64,000 bases of DNA from NCBI RefSeq assembly GCF_947172395.1, contig NC_069083.1, forward strand, positions 2,450,501 to 2,514,500. Reading direction: 5' to 3'. Below, piece after piece: positions 1 to 13,267 of this stretch. The DNA is from Bicyclus anynana. Lineage: Eukaryota; Arthropoda; Insecta; Lepidoptera; Nymphalidae. The translations under genes and the position numbers were made by a program. The notes beneath the pieces were generated by a model. It was not told where the DNA came from. It searched no databases and was given only the letters and a program-made list of their open reading frames with translations. Within the stretch, counting starts at the first letter, position 1. Each line of letters opens with the position of its first letter.

Positions 1-574
1 TTTATTTCTTCCTTCTGTTCACGAAATCATGTCAACGCGTACTTTGTATTGTTTTTACTAATTTGTTTCGAAATACACCAGTATTTAGAAATGCCAACAG
101 TCTTAGAAGAGATAAATAAATATAAGCTGAAACACAAAGAACGATTGCTGAAAGATACCAATCCGGGCTAGTAACTGTGGAAAGAGTTAAGTGGTTAAAG
201 CGAGCTGACGTGCTCGACTCTGTGCAGACTTGAAGACAATGGTCTTCCTGTCTGGTAAAGCTTAAATATATTTCATCAAATCTGCTTATAGTCTGTCGAC
301 TGATTGCAGATACATAGAACAAAAAAAAACGTTACTTTGCGGAAGTTCATAATGATTAGTCACAAATGAGACGAATATGTTAACATTCCATGGGTTCGCC
401 GTGCGGGTGTTGGGTCCATGGCGTGGTAGATAGAAAAGCTCCGAGCAGAGTCCTGGTCTTGCGAACACAGGATGTAGGGTTAAGAAATTCCTTGACAATC
501 GATTAACAATCCCCTCCTCGTGTTGTTCTCCCTGCCTAGCCAAAGGTAAGATCCTATTAGAGCAGCTTTGGATA

Positions 575-615
575 CTCGTTCTAATACAGAACTTGCTCGT
601 TCTAATACAGAACTT
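575..615 (+). repeat. short tandem duplication, period 21
   Basis: Two perfect 20-bp copies beginning CTCGTTCTAATACAG lie at 575-594 and 596-615. This is a recent local duplication with no visible function. Confidence 0.85.
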
Positions 616-914
616 CTAGAAAGTCTTTAAGCAAGTTATAGAGAGATTTAGCTGGTAATCATCTCGTTCTTCGCATCATCAACTTGTTGAAGAGAAAGGT
701 ACTCGTTGTATAAATCGCTCCCTCTTCCTTTGCGATGGGACAAAAGATAAAGACAATAATATTTCGTTATCTCTTGGCAATCATCATAGGCCTGATGAAA
801 ATTCTTCAGATACTAGCGGATCAGCATTTCCTTATTGTTGTTGGAAGATTCTTCAATGCAAAATAAAACGAGAGTTTTATTTTTTGTTCTGTGTGAAGAA
901 AATACACTAGAGAA

Positions 915-985
915 CGCCAATCCACATTGGGGCGTGGTGGTTCTATCTCCTATTAGAAGCCTAAAAGCCCATTCAAATAGGCTGA
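915..985 (+). repeat. degenerate lepidopteran SINE-like tail (family L)
   Basis: This reads 'CCAATCCACATTGGGGCGTGG', followed about 50 bases later by 'AAATAGGCTGATAATA'. The same order (CCGCATTG, GTGGTGG, ATAGGCTGATGATGA) recurs at 17847-17965 and 63856-63955, so it is a diverged member of one interspersed family. Confidence 0.5.
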
Positions 986-2328
986 TAATATTGAAGTAAC
1001 ATTATACTACAATCATTATGATTAATTTGAACATAAATAATGCTGATAATGGGATTATAAGCTCAAGGCAAACGCTATATTTAAATATGAGTTTTAATAC
1101 AGTAGTTTTCAACAGGTATACTTAGTTTTATTTTGGTAAATAAATATAAATAGACCCTCAAGTTAACCATCATGCAAACATTAACGAATTCGTTAATCAT
1201 TTCAAATTGAACTTTGGTTAACCCTATCAATGCGTCTCTATTCTTTTTTTATTAAATATTTTAGACCAAAACTAATATTTTACACTCATGTCACTTATTT
1301 TCTAATTTTCTCCTTAGTTTTTGTATTTTAATTATGCAAAATATGTCAGAATATTCTTGTCTTCAATTTAGAATTATAAGTAACTTCAATAAGTGCGAGT
1401 ACCTACTAATTTTAATACATATATGTATAGTATATCACGTTTATATCTTTAGTATCTAATCCAATGATAAAAACTACACGCGTCCGTTTTGAATCGTTGT
1501 AAGAATACTTGATAAAGAATTTAGACTTCGATGCGTATACGGAAATACCGAAATTGCGATCTATTTAAAAAAGTTGTAAGATTTCTTTTTTAGGAAATGT
1601 ATATATTAAATAAACAATATAATAAATAAAAAGTTACGAGTTACATTGATTTATATAACAACTATTCCATAATGATTTTTAGATTAAGCCAGAAAGTAGT
1701 ATTTGTACCTAGTAGAAGTCAAAAGAGACTAGAGAGACATAACCAATAGGAAATAATGACTTAAAAGTAAAAATCTAAACAAAATATCATATTTTCTTAA
1801 ACTCTAGTAAAATATAAAAAGTTAATCCACATCATGGGCAAGTATTCACTAGAGAAAACCAAATGATTTTCCTCAGGAGCGACGTGAGAAAGCTCTATTA
1901 TTTATATGTTCATTCACCTTTAAACGCACCATGAATACTAAAATATTTACACCACTCTTCTTGAAGCTTGTTGATCAAAACCATAATTTAACAAAAAAAT
2001 AAAAATAGCAAAAGTAAAGCAATAATTAATAGAAAGAACGCACTGGCTCAATCAGAAACATGTATCCTGATGATAAATCTAAACAGAAACATTTACGTGT
2101 TACAAGGTCGCCCGGTCGACGCACAGTCAAGGGCGTTCAGTAGACACAGCAGGTACATAAGTACGAATACAATTTAAATTGTTTACACTATTCCAATATC
2201 GATTATTGAATCATTCTTTACATTTAATGCACCCAGATGTTTTGCTGTCTGTTATTTATCGGACGCTTCATTCTAAATTCAAATAGAAAGATGAAGTTAC
2301 AGTCAGGGTATTGGAAATCAATCCCGAA

Positions 2329-2403
2329 ATGGAAAACGACGAACAACCTCTTGACATAGAGCGTGGAGACGAAGGTCAACGTGGAACCGGTTTAAAAGTA
2401 AAA
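2329..2403 (+). CDS. possible first coding exon, unknown gene
   Basis: An ATG in a good context (GAA before, G after) opens an acidic, charged N-terminus starting MENDEQPLDIERGDEGQRG and running 25 codons to a donor-like GTGAGC at 2404. Unspliced, it would stop at codon 47 (TAA). It sits in a CpG-rich island that stands out from the AT-rich surroundings. I recognise no homologue, and no second exon with a phase-0 acceptor was identified on the plus strand. An open run of this length can occur by chance. If real, this gene would be nested in an OATP intron on the opposite strand. Confidence 0.22.
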
Positions 2404-2720
2404 GTGAGCAAGGCAGCGGTCGCGTGTCCACCCACTAAATCCTCATTACGGGCGTCGATGGCATAATTGTCGACAACGAGGCAGCCTTGGCCGTGACCGT
2501 GTGGATAGAGCGCTTATTTTAGTCGTGGTGACGCGGCGTGATGTAATGCATTATATAACATCGAGCGTGCGCGATACCGTGACGACGCAGCGGCCCGCCC
2601 GAGGAAAAGCGAAAGCAGAGTGAAAATTGCACTCGCCGTATGCTGAAACGCATAATTCACTATTCGCGCAGCACACGACTCGAAACCAAAAGTGGGAGTT
2701 GCCATTTGTATATATTCAAC
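2330..2720. promoter_or_regulatory. CpG-rich unique island in OATP intron
   Basis: This is roughly 400 bp of GC-rich, non-repetitive sequence with many CGs inside AT-rich DNA. It includes a near-palindromic TATA (TTATATAA around 2550) and a TGACG motif about 30 bases to the right (near 2580). The minus-strand open frame at 2514-2732 has no splice or family signals. The region looks more like a promoter or enhancer, or the start of the nested gene proposed at 2329, than a coding exon. Function is inferred from composition only. Confidence 0.3.
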
Positions 2721-2732
2721 ATTAAAATCCAA

Positions 2733-4970
2733 ATCTCTTTAATACAAAAATCAAACGACCAAAACACAACACATAATAATTAACAATCAAATTTATTTGT
2801 CTCTCAGAAAATCATCAAACTTAATATTCTCAAGTTGAAATTGGTACATTGCTAATTTAAAATCAAGCGCTATCAACAATTTGCTACTTCTCTGTAATAT
2901 CTAACGATATTGACCATCATTAATCAGAAATGCAAAATCTGAAATGACTTGTCAGTATGTATCAATAAATAATAACTGAATCAATCTTATCAACGATTTT
3001 ATCTTTAATAATGTAATGATACTAAATGTGTGCTAAAACAGATAGTTATATTATTTTTGTTGGAAATAACTATTTACACATTATTGACAGAATTGAAAAT
3101 ATAGTTTGGTCTAACCCTACATGTGGTGTTACAAATAACAGAAATAAAATAAAGCCGTTCAAAAATTATATGAAAATAATATTATATTCTAAATATATTA
3201 TGATTAAATGAAACTGGATACGATACAAACAAAAGGCAAAAGACGGACAAAAAATAACAAGAAATAGTAAAAGCGGCACTTAGAGAAATAAAGGTGCCGT
3301 GAAAAAGCTTATTAAAATTCCAGGCTCCATTCACAAGCATACTTTCAAACAATAAGGAAATACGCGGAACCATTCAATAAGTATTTGCGAATTCAGTTTA
3401 TTGCTAGCCAAGGCACGCCTGGCGCAGTTTTCTATAGTGACAAAGATGATTTTAAAACAAATATTAAGGAAATCCGAACCGTGCCCTAAAGGTATTAAGG
3501 ACTCGATTGTTCGGAGTCAGTTGCAAATTTTACACAGTGGCGATGTGCACGCATCCACTTTGTAGTTTTGTCACGTGCATGCTTTCTTCGTGAATTTTGC
3601 GCGCAAATCTGAGCCAATGCTTGAGTAACGGTAGCTGACAGTTCCGCGACGTGTGGCCGGAGGAATTCCAACTGCTACACCGAACACAGGTAATATTACA
3701 ATGGGACATTACCGGCCTCTCTTCAATTCTGTTCGCAAGTCAAAGAAGTAATAACATTGAGGATGTAGAACGTTTACACTTGAAATATGACAACTTGTGG
3801 TGAACAGAGCAGTAGAGAATGTTAGTACATTACAGCAGCCTGGGAATGGGAATTAACCCATTTATGATAACAACAATAACAATCATTTACCTAAAAACCC
3901 AATATAAATAACGGTGGCCTTTAAAAAATCGCCGGACACATTTTCGATATTTTTAAAAAATATGAGTTTTTTTAAAAGAACAATAAGTGAAACCTGCCTG
4001 GAGCTGAAATTGTTAATGGTAATCGTTTCTATTTTGTTTTCATACTACTTGTATGTTTATTGCGTTTCTTTTTGCACAAAGTACTGATATTACTTGGGAA
4101 TGAAAAATTGCTTGCGTGAAACGGAGTGCATTGTGATGTTGGCGGTTTGGCATGTAACACTATTTCAAAAGGTGATATATATAAATAATTAGTCTTATGT
4201 TTTGCTAGATAACATCACTATGAACACGCCACCAGCGATAAGTTAATTCTGTAAAAAAAAACCAACGCCATACATAATACATCAGACAGCAGCGAATATA
4301 AAATGTTAAATCACTTATTACTCGAAGCTTGAACATGCGATGAGTAAGATAACGTTGATAAAAACAAAACAAAAGCCAGACATCGGCAATTACAGGAGCA
4401 ACTATTAATAAAGCACAAGCAATTTAAACTAAACTAGAAAATGTGCAAAATCATACGGCCACGGTTGTGAGTTCTATTGTTTTTAGGTTTTGCAACTCGT
4501 AGAAGAACATAGAAAAATATTTTCTGAATACGTCACGTCGTTAGGGTTTTTTAGTAAACAAAACTTGTTATTAAAATTTTAATTAAGAGATTTTAATTAT
4601 AGTTATACCCCTTATCAAATAGTTTTTACTCAGAAGCAATTCTCGTATTCGTTCACTGACTTTTTCGCTTCTTCAACTTCAAGATTGTGATTATTGTTTA
4701 GAAAATCTCCGGTTTTTATACCTATACGATTTCATATCATGTGTACAAACAAAATCCATTTTGATACATACTTGGAAAAGTCTTACCCTACGGTTACCTA
4801 CCTTGGCACTCGAACTTTTTAAAAATATATTCTTTTGTCTATAGCCAAATAAAAGTAAACTCTATCATTAACAAAAGTCAGTTTTTATTCGTTTGCTCAA
4901 CGCCATCCTCGGGCGAAATTCTACAGAAAATCATGGCGACGCGTCGCCACGCCAGAAGTCAGTTAAATGA
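2733..4970. other. AT-rich intronic DNA, nothing recognised
   Basis: I see no repeat family, RNA gene or exon here. A moderately GC-richer stretch at 3500-3720 holds no open frame of note. Confidence 0.55.
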
Positions 4971-4977
4971 AACTTAC

Positions 4978-5118
4978 CAAGCCACCAAGCACCAACCCAT
5001 CTCGGATCAGTGTACTCGAACTCAGGGTTAGCGAGGGGATCCACGTAAACTCTCGTACACAGCGCCCCCAGGAGGAATCCCAACGCTGGTCCAATCACTC
5101 TAGTCCCAATTGTGATAG
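4978..5118 (-). CDS. Oatp: OATP transporter, exon 3 (TM5 and family signature)
   Basis: This 141-bp exon continues the transporter. With the G carried over from exon 2 it reads A-I-T-I-G-T-R-V-I-G-P-A-L-G-F-L-L-G (residues 246-263), which is TM5. After an extracellular stretch it reaches DPRWVGAWWLG (residues 283-293). That matches the published OATP superfamily signature D-x-RW-(I/V)-GAWW-x-G just before TM6. The acceptor is TTTCAG (5124-5119) and the donor is GTAAGT (4977-4972). It enters and leaves in phase 1, matching exon 2. The next exon should start with two bases completing a Gly codon and then TM6. I searched 1-4977 by eye on the minus strand for TM6 and the usual FP(K/R)xLP end and found nothing, so the remaining exons lie outside the window. 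The exon sits alone, 13.3 kb downstream of exon 2. Confidence 0.95.
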
Positions 5119-5504
5119 CTGAAATCAAAGAAGATCTAATTTTACTCAATTATATGGAATCATTCGAAAAACGGTTGCAAAATGTATCTGAGGGCTAAAT
5201 TGTTACTTGGATAGGAAACATCTTTAATGGGGATGATGACTAGGTTTGAATATATTCATTTTTATGATACATTCAAGTAAATAGGGTCAATGTTAACTAA
5301 TTTATACATAAAAAGCAAAGATTGTCTGGATATTTGCAAAATAAATGAGATTATAAAATTTCAAAATCTATTAAAAATATTTTATCGTAATTAGATGAAA
5401 ATTCATACAGTTTTAGCTTCCTTACATTAAATGTGACATTTTTTATGAACTATAAGCATAAACACACAAATAAGTGTATAATAAAAAGATATTAGTAATT
5501 TTGT

Positions 5505-5690
5505 TTGAACGCGCATACAAATCAACGATCACTACATTGCCTATGACGTCATTAGTACGAGCCATTTTGTATGGGGCGTTTTTCAGGGATCCGCGGCAGC
5601 GCCGCAAATCTGACTCTTTAAGTCCCTGTAGCTCCGAAAGTAATGATCGCAGATACCCTGTTCCTTTTACAAAATTGCTTTACTATTAGT
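5505..5690 (+). repeat. probable interspersed repeat fragment (family T)
   Basis: This is a GC-richer patch with a perfect GCGGC-A-GCGCC-GC style palindrome near 5592 and the phrases 'TCCCTGTAGCTCCGAAAG' and 'TGATCGCAGATACCC'. I believe these recur in lepidopteran genomes, but there is no second copy in this window. It contains an open frame of about 70 codons that does not resemble a protein. Confidence 0.3.
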
Positions 5691-6649
5691 ATACTCTTAA
5701 TTTATATACAATTTAAAAAACTTTCATCATCCCTATTCAAATATCGCTTCTTTCGTTGATACATAGTAGGTTGATAGGTAACTAAGTAGCGTTGTTTGCC
5801 AACACTATATTGGTAACAATATATTTAACAAATAAAAAATATGATACTACATGTAAAAAATCCATCCATCCAATTTAAATGCGAAAGTAAGTTTATCTAT
5901 CTGTTACCCATTTGCGGCTAAGGCACTGTGCCGCTAATAGATTTGATAAATGGCATTTATCAAATAGGAAAAACCTATGGTGCTGCGGGAGATGTTAATT
6001 TCACTCGAATAGAGTCGCCCCTATGAATTAACATGAGCTCGCTCAGAACACGTCAATGCACAATATACATGTGAGTTTTTTTACATAATAGAGTTTCAGT
6101 AGGTAGGTACTAGTATTAAAAGGTGACTTTGTAATAATTCTTGAACAACATTAATAAAAGTTAGAAAAATCATTCGCCGAGATCAACTAGAAAATTGTTT
6201 CTGTCGTTTACAAAACTATTCGAAAGTATAGTAAGAAATAATAAGAGGTTTAAATAAAACTTAACACATGTTTGGCGCAAAATTTTACTTGCACGTGTGT
6301 AATCTCTTGATTACACACTAAATAACATTTTGCAAACATGCCATTTAAGTGAGTGAGTTAAAAGTTAATAAAACAGAAATGATACGTTCATTACGTAACA
6401 CAGTCTTAATTTCGCAACGACCATTCTGTACAAGACCGAATTAAACATGCAACCCATCAATCCCTTAGCATGCCACGTTGATTGAATTAATTCAAGGAAA
6501 CGCATTATTGGTGAGTCGCCTCTGTAAATATTAATAGCAGTAATGAACAACTCGGAGGCTGGTATTATGTAAATTGATCTGGATACTGGCACGCATAATG
6601 AAGTATCTAACGATTATCTCAATAGACTTGCAAGCTAGGAAGGCTAATT

Positions 6650-7560
6650 GTACAACATGCAACGCAGGGCGTCAAATCATCGCAGGAATTACGGCCGTCT
6701 AAAGACCTCGTTAAACAACCACATTCTCGCGGCAACAGGCGAATTCCGACCGACAAACTCCTAGAATTAGAGCTACATCTCACACGGCATTATCTCCAAC
6801 TATAATCAATAAAGGCCCAGCGTGTTTGAAGGGAAAATAAAATAATTGGCGGGGTCGATGACTGAATAAATATCTGTCCCACTTTTTCGTGTTAAATTGA
6901 AAGTTATAATAAAAAAAGAAGTTACAAAGAACCGCCATAGGGTGAGTGACCGAAAAACAATCAAGTACTTAGGTCCCAAATGTAATCTTTCGCCGAAATC
7001 GACTGCGACGCTTGCCAAAAATCGAATCGGGCGCGTTTGGCTCACGCGCACTACGGCGAAAGGAATATAAAATGTACGATCACATTATCAGCGTACGTCT
7101 CCGCAATGAATAATGGCCCGAGAACCGTTCTCCAAAAAAGTCGGCGGCTCACTGCAGTTTTTTAATCATAAGTACTCTTAAATGCGTACCAAAGTATCTG
7201 AAATTGCATCGAACGAACGGTTAAAGCGGGTTGTGTTTTAATTTTTATTTTAATTATAGATTAAAATTGTCCGAGCGAGATTTGCATTCCCCGCAACTCA
7301 TTTCGGTATCTGTTTCGCAGCGGGCGCCGGTTCCGGTAAATCATTAAGAGCATGCAATGCGCTGAATACCTCTGAATTAACACCCAACACTGTCAAAAAT
7401 GACGAAACGCGCCATTAAGCATATACGTAATTCGTTTTTGGACGTAAAAACTGAACGACAATAAACGCAGATTCATTAACCATTGCGAAAATAAACGTAC
7501 GAGTCGCATAAGTCCACCTGTTTACTGCGAGTGCAATATAAAATTGCAGTGGCTATACTA
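6650..7560. promoter_or_regulatory. GC-enriched unique block, candidate intronic enhancer
   Basis: This is about 900 bp of non-repetitive sequence with raised CG content within the OATP intron. It contains a TATAAAA (about 7065) followed by TCAGC about 23 bases later, and several palindromic CG motifs. No convincing exon is present on either strand. Composition contrasts with the flanks, as conserved non-coding elements often do in insect introns. Conservation itself cannot be judged here. Confidence 0.28.
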
Positions 7561-10500
7561 AAGATATAATATCTCTATTTTTTTAAATATAAATTGATGA
7601 CTAAAGTATTTTATATCTTTACACGTACGCGAGTTCAATACACTCGCTACCATAAATCATTGTTAACCGATTTATCAAAGGAGCTTCCCGTATATGTACT
7701 TACTTGGATTTGGACGTCCAAGATCTTCTTTATTATAAAAATATTGATCCGATTTGGATTGGCATTTGTTATTTTAAATGCGTGTTTTGCGGTAAATGTT
7801 AGGTTAAAGATTTGGTGTTTTAATTCTCTTTAAATGAAATTTTTATAATTCACCACAAAGTCTTAGATTAAGGTAGGCAATTTAACATTTATACATGTGA
7901 CTGAATGCGTATCGTCATACGTTTTAAAAACGCCTACATTGAAGAAATTAGACGATAGTCTTCAGGTCTGTTAAAAACATACACAATCTTAAAGACATAC
8001 AAACGAACAAAATTTCACAATTTTAATATTAATAGGTTAATGTAAACCTACTTTTATAGCAGTGGCATGCGCTAGGATAGTAACTAGGTAATTGAAAATT
8101 CCTTCTCCAATAACAATTACTTCGTAATCGTCCTCAGGTTAGGCAGTGAACTTTTGCATCTCTGTTTCTGTTTTATTTTTTATGTAAACATTATTCAAAT
8201 CATCAGCATAATTTATAGATATTTCAGATCATTATCTTCAAAAATATGATACTAAGCTGAATCTGAATAATAATAATTTGCTGTTTTTTCTGTTGTTCTG
8301 TATTAACATAACAAATGCATACAAAATGGTCCGACAACAAACAGTATCGCCACAAGGTTAGGTGTCAAAGCTATAAACTCTTTATAGCCACAAAGGATCG
8401 CCAGTTCAACGCACTGTAGAGGAGAAATAGTTTTAGGAAGGATGACTAATTCTTTCCCATAACGCGCGAGTTGAGTCAGTTTCAATGAACCCACCTGACC
8501 AAATATTTAAAAAACACGCCTGAAGTGTAAAATTAGTTGATAAAGCATTCCGTATATAGAACAAAAGCAAATTCAAATACAAATTTTGAGTAGTAGGACA
8601 GCCAATAGGAGATTTCGGGATTTATTATAGCGCGGCAGATGAATGTAAGGATACCTTGCTTGTTGTTGATTTCCTCCACCAACGGTAAGCCCTTAATTAT
8701 TTATTAAGGACTTTATATTAATTTTCCGTGATTGTAATTATATCTGTTCGCTGTTCCAAATATCATCAAGTTTTTGCGTGATGGAGTAACTAACGTATAA
8801 ACATAAAAATTGTCACACTTAGGTACAAGTATTATTAAGAGGAGACGATTGTTTATATCTAAAGCCGAAATTGTTTAAACAAAAAAAATATTTAAAGAGA
8901 AGGAAAGAAAAACATGGACTGCGTAAATCCAGACAGTGGTAAGTACGGAACTAATAAAGCTTAGCGTACTGTAGTACATGTAGGTACATTTATGTTACGT
9001 GTTAAATGTCTGAAACGGCATATCAGTGTATTTGTAGAGACACAGTAGCTCATAGCTAATTGTTTGTTTTCGTTAACAACCAATTATGTGCTGGCCGCGT
9101 GTTCTTGGTAGTAAACGTTGAACGCTGTTGCATGTTTCACTGGAGTTGAGAAAATTAAATCATTATGCAAAATGCTTATGAAACGTAATGTACGCATCGA
9201 TATATTGCCGAATTACTAAACATTTTTAAAATACGTAGATTTACTGTCTTATTGCATTTTCAGTTGTACAGCTATTTACAGCAACAGAGTCCGAAATACT
9301 ACCGCCATACTATTTCTTCAGCTTTGCTGTTCCAGTTTTAAGGGTTTACTTGTGAAATTACAATCACATGATGCTTAACACAATGGACGTAGAGCAGTGA
9401 TTGTAGTGATGTATATTGTACGCCCTGCGAAATGTTGCTGTATTATTATAGGCCACTTAATTTCAGGTGTATAGCTTGTTTCGGCATCTTTTACTTAAAA
9501 AAAAAATTCAGATTACTTTACAGATAGTTTGATTCAGATTAGGTTTTCAATTTTAAGTAGGCTTAGTAATGCTAATTTTGTTTGTTTCCAGTAATTATCT
9601 GATAGAATACAGAAGGTAGATGATATTGATCCGAATATCCATAAAATTAAACTAAGATTTGAATAATATTGACTTTCAATGGTGCTGCTGCTTTGCAAAC
9701 TTAGCACAAGGCACGATTATTCAGAGATACACATAATTGAAATATCTCTAAAACATTTCGTTAAAATAGTATTAGAAGCGTAGAAACTGCTAGAGGTATG
9801 GGTAGAATAATCCTGTACCTCTCTGAAGTATGTACATCTTTCTCATTCAACAGAGACCGCCATCGAGGACTAACTTGTCATTGAACAAACAAAAAAGAAC
9901 ATGTCCAAACTTGTCACTCAATAAAAAGAAAAGTAACAAATCGTGTTATTTGTAATCTAATCTAGACGTAGTGTAGAAACTGACCTACGCCAAGCACCGC
10001 AACAAATGATTACAAGAAGAAACACGATAAGGCAGAAAGTTGCATAAGCACACGTTGCATTCGAGACATGTAGGTGACAAGTGAATGGTGATCGCGCCAA
10101 TATCACGGATATGACAGCGGTTATGACGCTTGTCATAACTGCATTCGCGATTTTGTCTGCTATAACTGTTTCGTTTGAAACATATTTATAACAAAAACAA
10201 ATTTGTGGGGCGGCGCGATACCATATTCTACATCAATGGGAATTTTATTATTTTTCTTTTCATCAAATTTAGCTAAAAATCTAAGCAGCGTTTAAATTGG
10301 TAGAATACGTGAAGAACAGGGGGATCCATCAGTGTGAACCATTTGTAATGAAATAAGTCATTCAACGTATTACAATATAGTAAAATCATAGGTATATGAT
10401 GCACCAATAAATAAGCGAACGGCTAACAACGAAAATCCAAACTAAACCCCTAATTGTATCTCGTAAACTAAAAACACTTTGTCAAAGTCCGTTGCTCACC

Positions 10501-10905
10501 TACGAGTAAAATAAATGGAACTAACAATAAATATTAATAGGCATTTTACCTAGCACATCTTAGAAGTACCAGCCTAGATCTTGTTGATAGTTGAAATAAG
10601 TAAATTTTTAAATTCTATCTAATATCTTTGATTTTTGCTGATAGTTCAAATAAACGTCTAAATTATATCTACCGTTTGGAGATTCTTGTGCAACAATAAG
10701 CGGTCTTGAACCGTTTGTGTCCAGCTAATGCACGGTGCGTGTTAGTGCCGGTGATGCATTCGTGACAGTTTGTGAGGCAACAGCGATGCGCATGCACGGT
10801 GCGAAGCTGACTTTGTATGCAGCCTGATTCACAATCAACGATGCAACATTCAGCGCCCGAAATACGAAAATTTGAGATTCCAAAACAAAATTCTAAATTC
10901 ATTTA
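7561..10905. other. AT-rich intronic DNA, nothing recognised
   Basis: No exon, RNA gene or clear repeat family member was found. The open stretches at 7594-7833, 8303-8494 and 10669-10902 lack codon or family signals. Confidence 0.55.
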
Positions 10906-10909
10906 TTCC

Positions 10910-11055
10910 AAAGTTCGCAAGCACATTTGTCCCTTAGTTTTTCTAAATTTCTAACATCAGTTGCCTGTATGAGATTGCTTTTAGCTATAAGGCCACCTTT
11001 ACTCACATGTGTACTTTTTTCTGTTATTATTTGTTTTGTGTGCAATAAAGCTTTC
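10910..11055 (+). repeat. LINE-like 3' end repeat (family M), copy 1
   Basis: The order is 'GCCTGTATGAGATTGC', 'TTTTAGCTATAAGGCCACC', then 'TGTGTGCAATAAAG'. The same order is seen at 11708-11870 and 17572-17735, all plus strand. The ending resembles a polyadenylation-type 3' terminus of a non-LTR element. Family assignment beyond that is uncertain. Confidence 0.55.
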
Positions 11056-11707
11056 CTTCTTATTCTTCAGGTTCGTCTTTTAGCAGTGACTCTACCACCA
11101 GTCGACGGTTATAGACCCAAAACTAACTCTTTTAATAACATCATAAATCATCATAGTTTACAATGGTTTTAATCGTTACCTTTAGCGTGCGGTTTTAATC
11201 ATTGCAATTTCATTTACTTCCTCAATGAAGGTGGAAGCTGATCCAATCGCCTCCAAACATTAGATAATTTCATATATTAGATGAAGCCCTGTATTCATAT
11301 TAAATATTAAGGTAATGACACTACACAGAAATACTTAACTCCATTAGGATTGCTATATACATATAAATGTGTCGAAATCGACTATTTACAGCAGTAGCAT
11401 AAAACAAAAACAGATTTTTAACATTGTTGTCTGTCGTCGAATCACGTAAAAAACTCTGAATGGATATTGACGGTTCTTGTCAATTAGTGTTTAGCGCCCA
11501 ATTTAAATTCTTTATAAGTTTTTATACAATTCTAATCTTAAGAACTAAAGACATTGTATAACGAAAGTCTAAATTTTTTTTAGCAGTCGAGTTAGATCTT
11601 ATAGATTCTGTCTCGTAAGATTTTACATTGGTGTACAACATTCTTAAGATTTTGTACATATTTAAACTATTTTCTTATGTTATGCGTGAATTTTATTTCC
11701 TTTTCTC

Positions 11708-11870
11708 TATTACTTCTGTTCACCCTAATTCTATATCTTTATAAATATTATTAGTTTCTTCATTACGTTATCTGGAAGAGATCTCTTGTTAGCGATAAGG
11801 TCACCTTTTGTGCATCTTAATATTTTTTTTGGATTTATGTGTTCTTTCTTTCTTCATACACTAATACCCA
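11708..11870 (+). repeat. LINE-like 3' end repeat (family M), copy 2
   Basis: This diverged copy has 'TCTGGAAGAGATCTCTTG', 'TAGCGATAAGGTCACC' and 'TTTTGTGCATC'. The terminal AATAAAG part is degraded. Confidence 0.5.
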
Positions 11871-12162
11871 AAAAATCTATGCGATGGCGTTGCTACTAAA
11901 AATAATTTAACAATTATTTTTACTTAAATGATTAAAAGATCACACATTCACAAGAACATGCGTCATATTGCGCAATACGAGCATGGTATCGACGATTGAA
12001 ATGTTAAAGATCACGTGAAACAGGCCCAAATACTAAAATAGTGCGAGCGGCTTGCATCGTATCTGACGCTATCTCGTAAACACACAAACGCATGCGCTCA
12101 CGCTTTACTGCTAGGGTTGCCAACCGTACCTATACTACAATATATAGTCATACATTCATTCA

Positions 12163-12345
12163 TTGTCAACCCATATTCGGCACACTGCTGAGCTCGAATC
12201 TCCTCTCAGAATGAGAGGGGTTAGGCCAATAGTCCGCCACGCTGGCCCAATGCGGATTGGCAGACTTCACACACGCAGAGTATTAAGAAATATCTCTGGT
12301 ATGCAGGTTTCCTCACGATTTTGGTCTTATCATGTCACATTAACT
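12163..12345 (-). mobile_element. SINE family 2, 5'-truncated
   Basis: This is the minus-strand 3' body of the family only: GAGCCGAATATGGGTTGA end, CCTCTCATTCTGAGAG block, CCAATCCGCATTGGGCCAG block and the end of the AGGAAACCTGCATACC segment. The tRNA-like head is absent, as expected for 5' truncation during target-primed insertion. Confidence 0.85.
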
Positions 12346-13267
12346 GGTCTTATCAGGTCAGAGTTAACAGCAGTGTATAAATAGAAATGATAATAATGAT
12401 TATTCTGAAGAAATGTATCCTGTCGATAAGGAGAGTTAACAGATCACTCGGGTCATATTTAGCGATAACATAATATCAGTATACATATAAAAAAGTAGTT
12501 GACAGCTGTCATTCCAACGCACAGCATTAGCTCCGTTATTAAAATAGTTTTTACGGTATAAATACATTAGGTATAATTAAGATATTTAGTGTTCATATTG
12601 ATTCAAATACTAATATAAATCTTATATTATATTGTAACAGAATTATTAGAAACGACTACATATACTTAGTTAACGAACTTAAAGACATAATACTTAAAAT
12701 ACACTTGAAAATTGTGAACGTTGTGAAAGCTATTAGTAGCTAAGCATTCATTTACTTTATTAATGTACATAATTACATGCATGGACTTAATGTATTAGCA
12801 ATTGATTTTCCTCAATAAATAAATAAATAAAAAAGTTGAATTGTCTGCCTGTAATTTAAAAACAACTTTGTTTTCTCTAGTGCTTACTAAAAACCAAAAC
12901 ATCACTGCGACCAAAAGTGAGGGAAAAAAGCATTCTATTATGTCTGTCTGTATGATACAGCGTCACGGAAAAACCGCAGAACAGGTTTTAATGTGGCTTT
13001 CACACACTGTGACTCACAGTTTAATAGCTTGTGATCTAAATCGAACGCTAAGCGTTTATCATAAAGAAACTGATGTATAAACTTTGGACATCTCAATATG
13101 AGACAAATTAAATAAAAAAGTTTAGTTTTAAGTAAAACTTAAAACTAAAGTTACGAGGGTTCCAAAGCGCCCTGGTCCGAGAAGATCCCACAACATTCTC
13201 AGCAAATATAAAATGAGGTAAGTCTAGCTAGTGCAGGTTTTTTAATGTAATAACTATATGTATTTAA

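Larger units (their letters stand above)
1..2328. other. AT-rich DNA, no gene seen
   Basis: This is presumably the intron after OATP exon 3. I searched the minus strand for the next OATP exon (TM6) and found none. The open stretches at 32-322 and 286-543 (minus) lack splice signals or recognisable content. The only structure is a 20-bp tandem duplication at 575-615 and a degenerate SINE-like tail at 915-985. Confidence 0.6.

Noticed and set aside
2514..2732. 72-codon minus-strand frame as the next OATP exon
   Set aside because: No TM6 motif, wrong composition and no acceptor in the needed phase.
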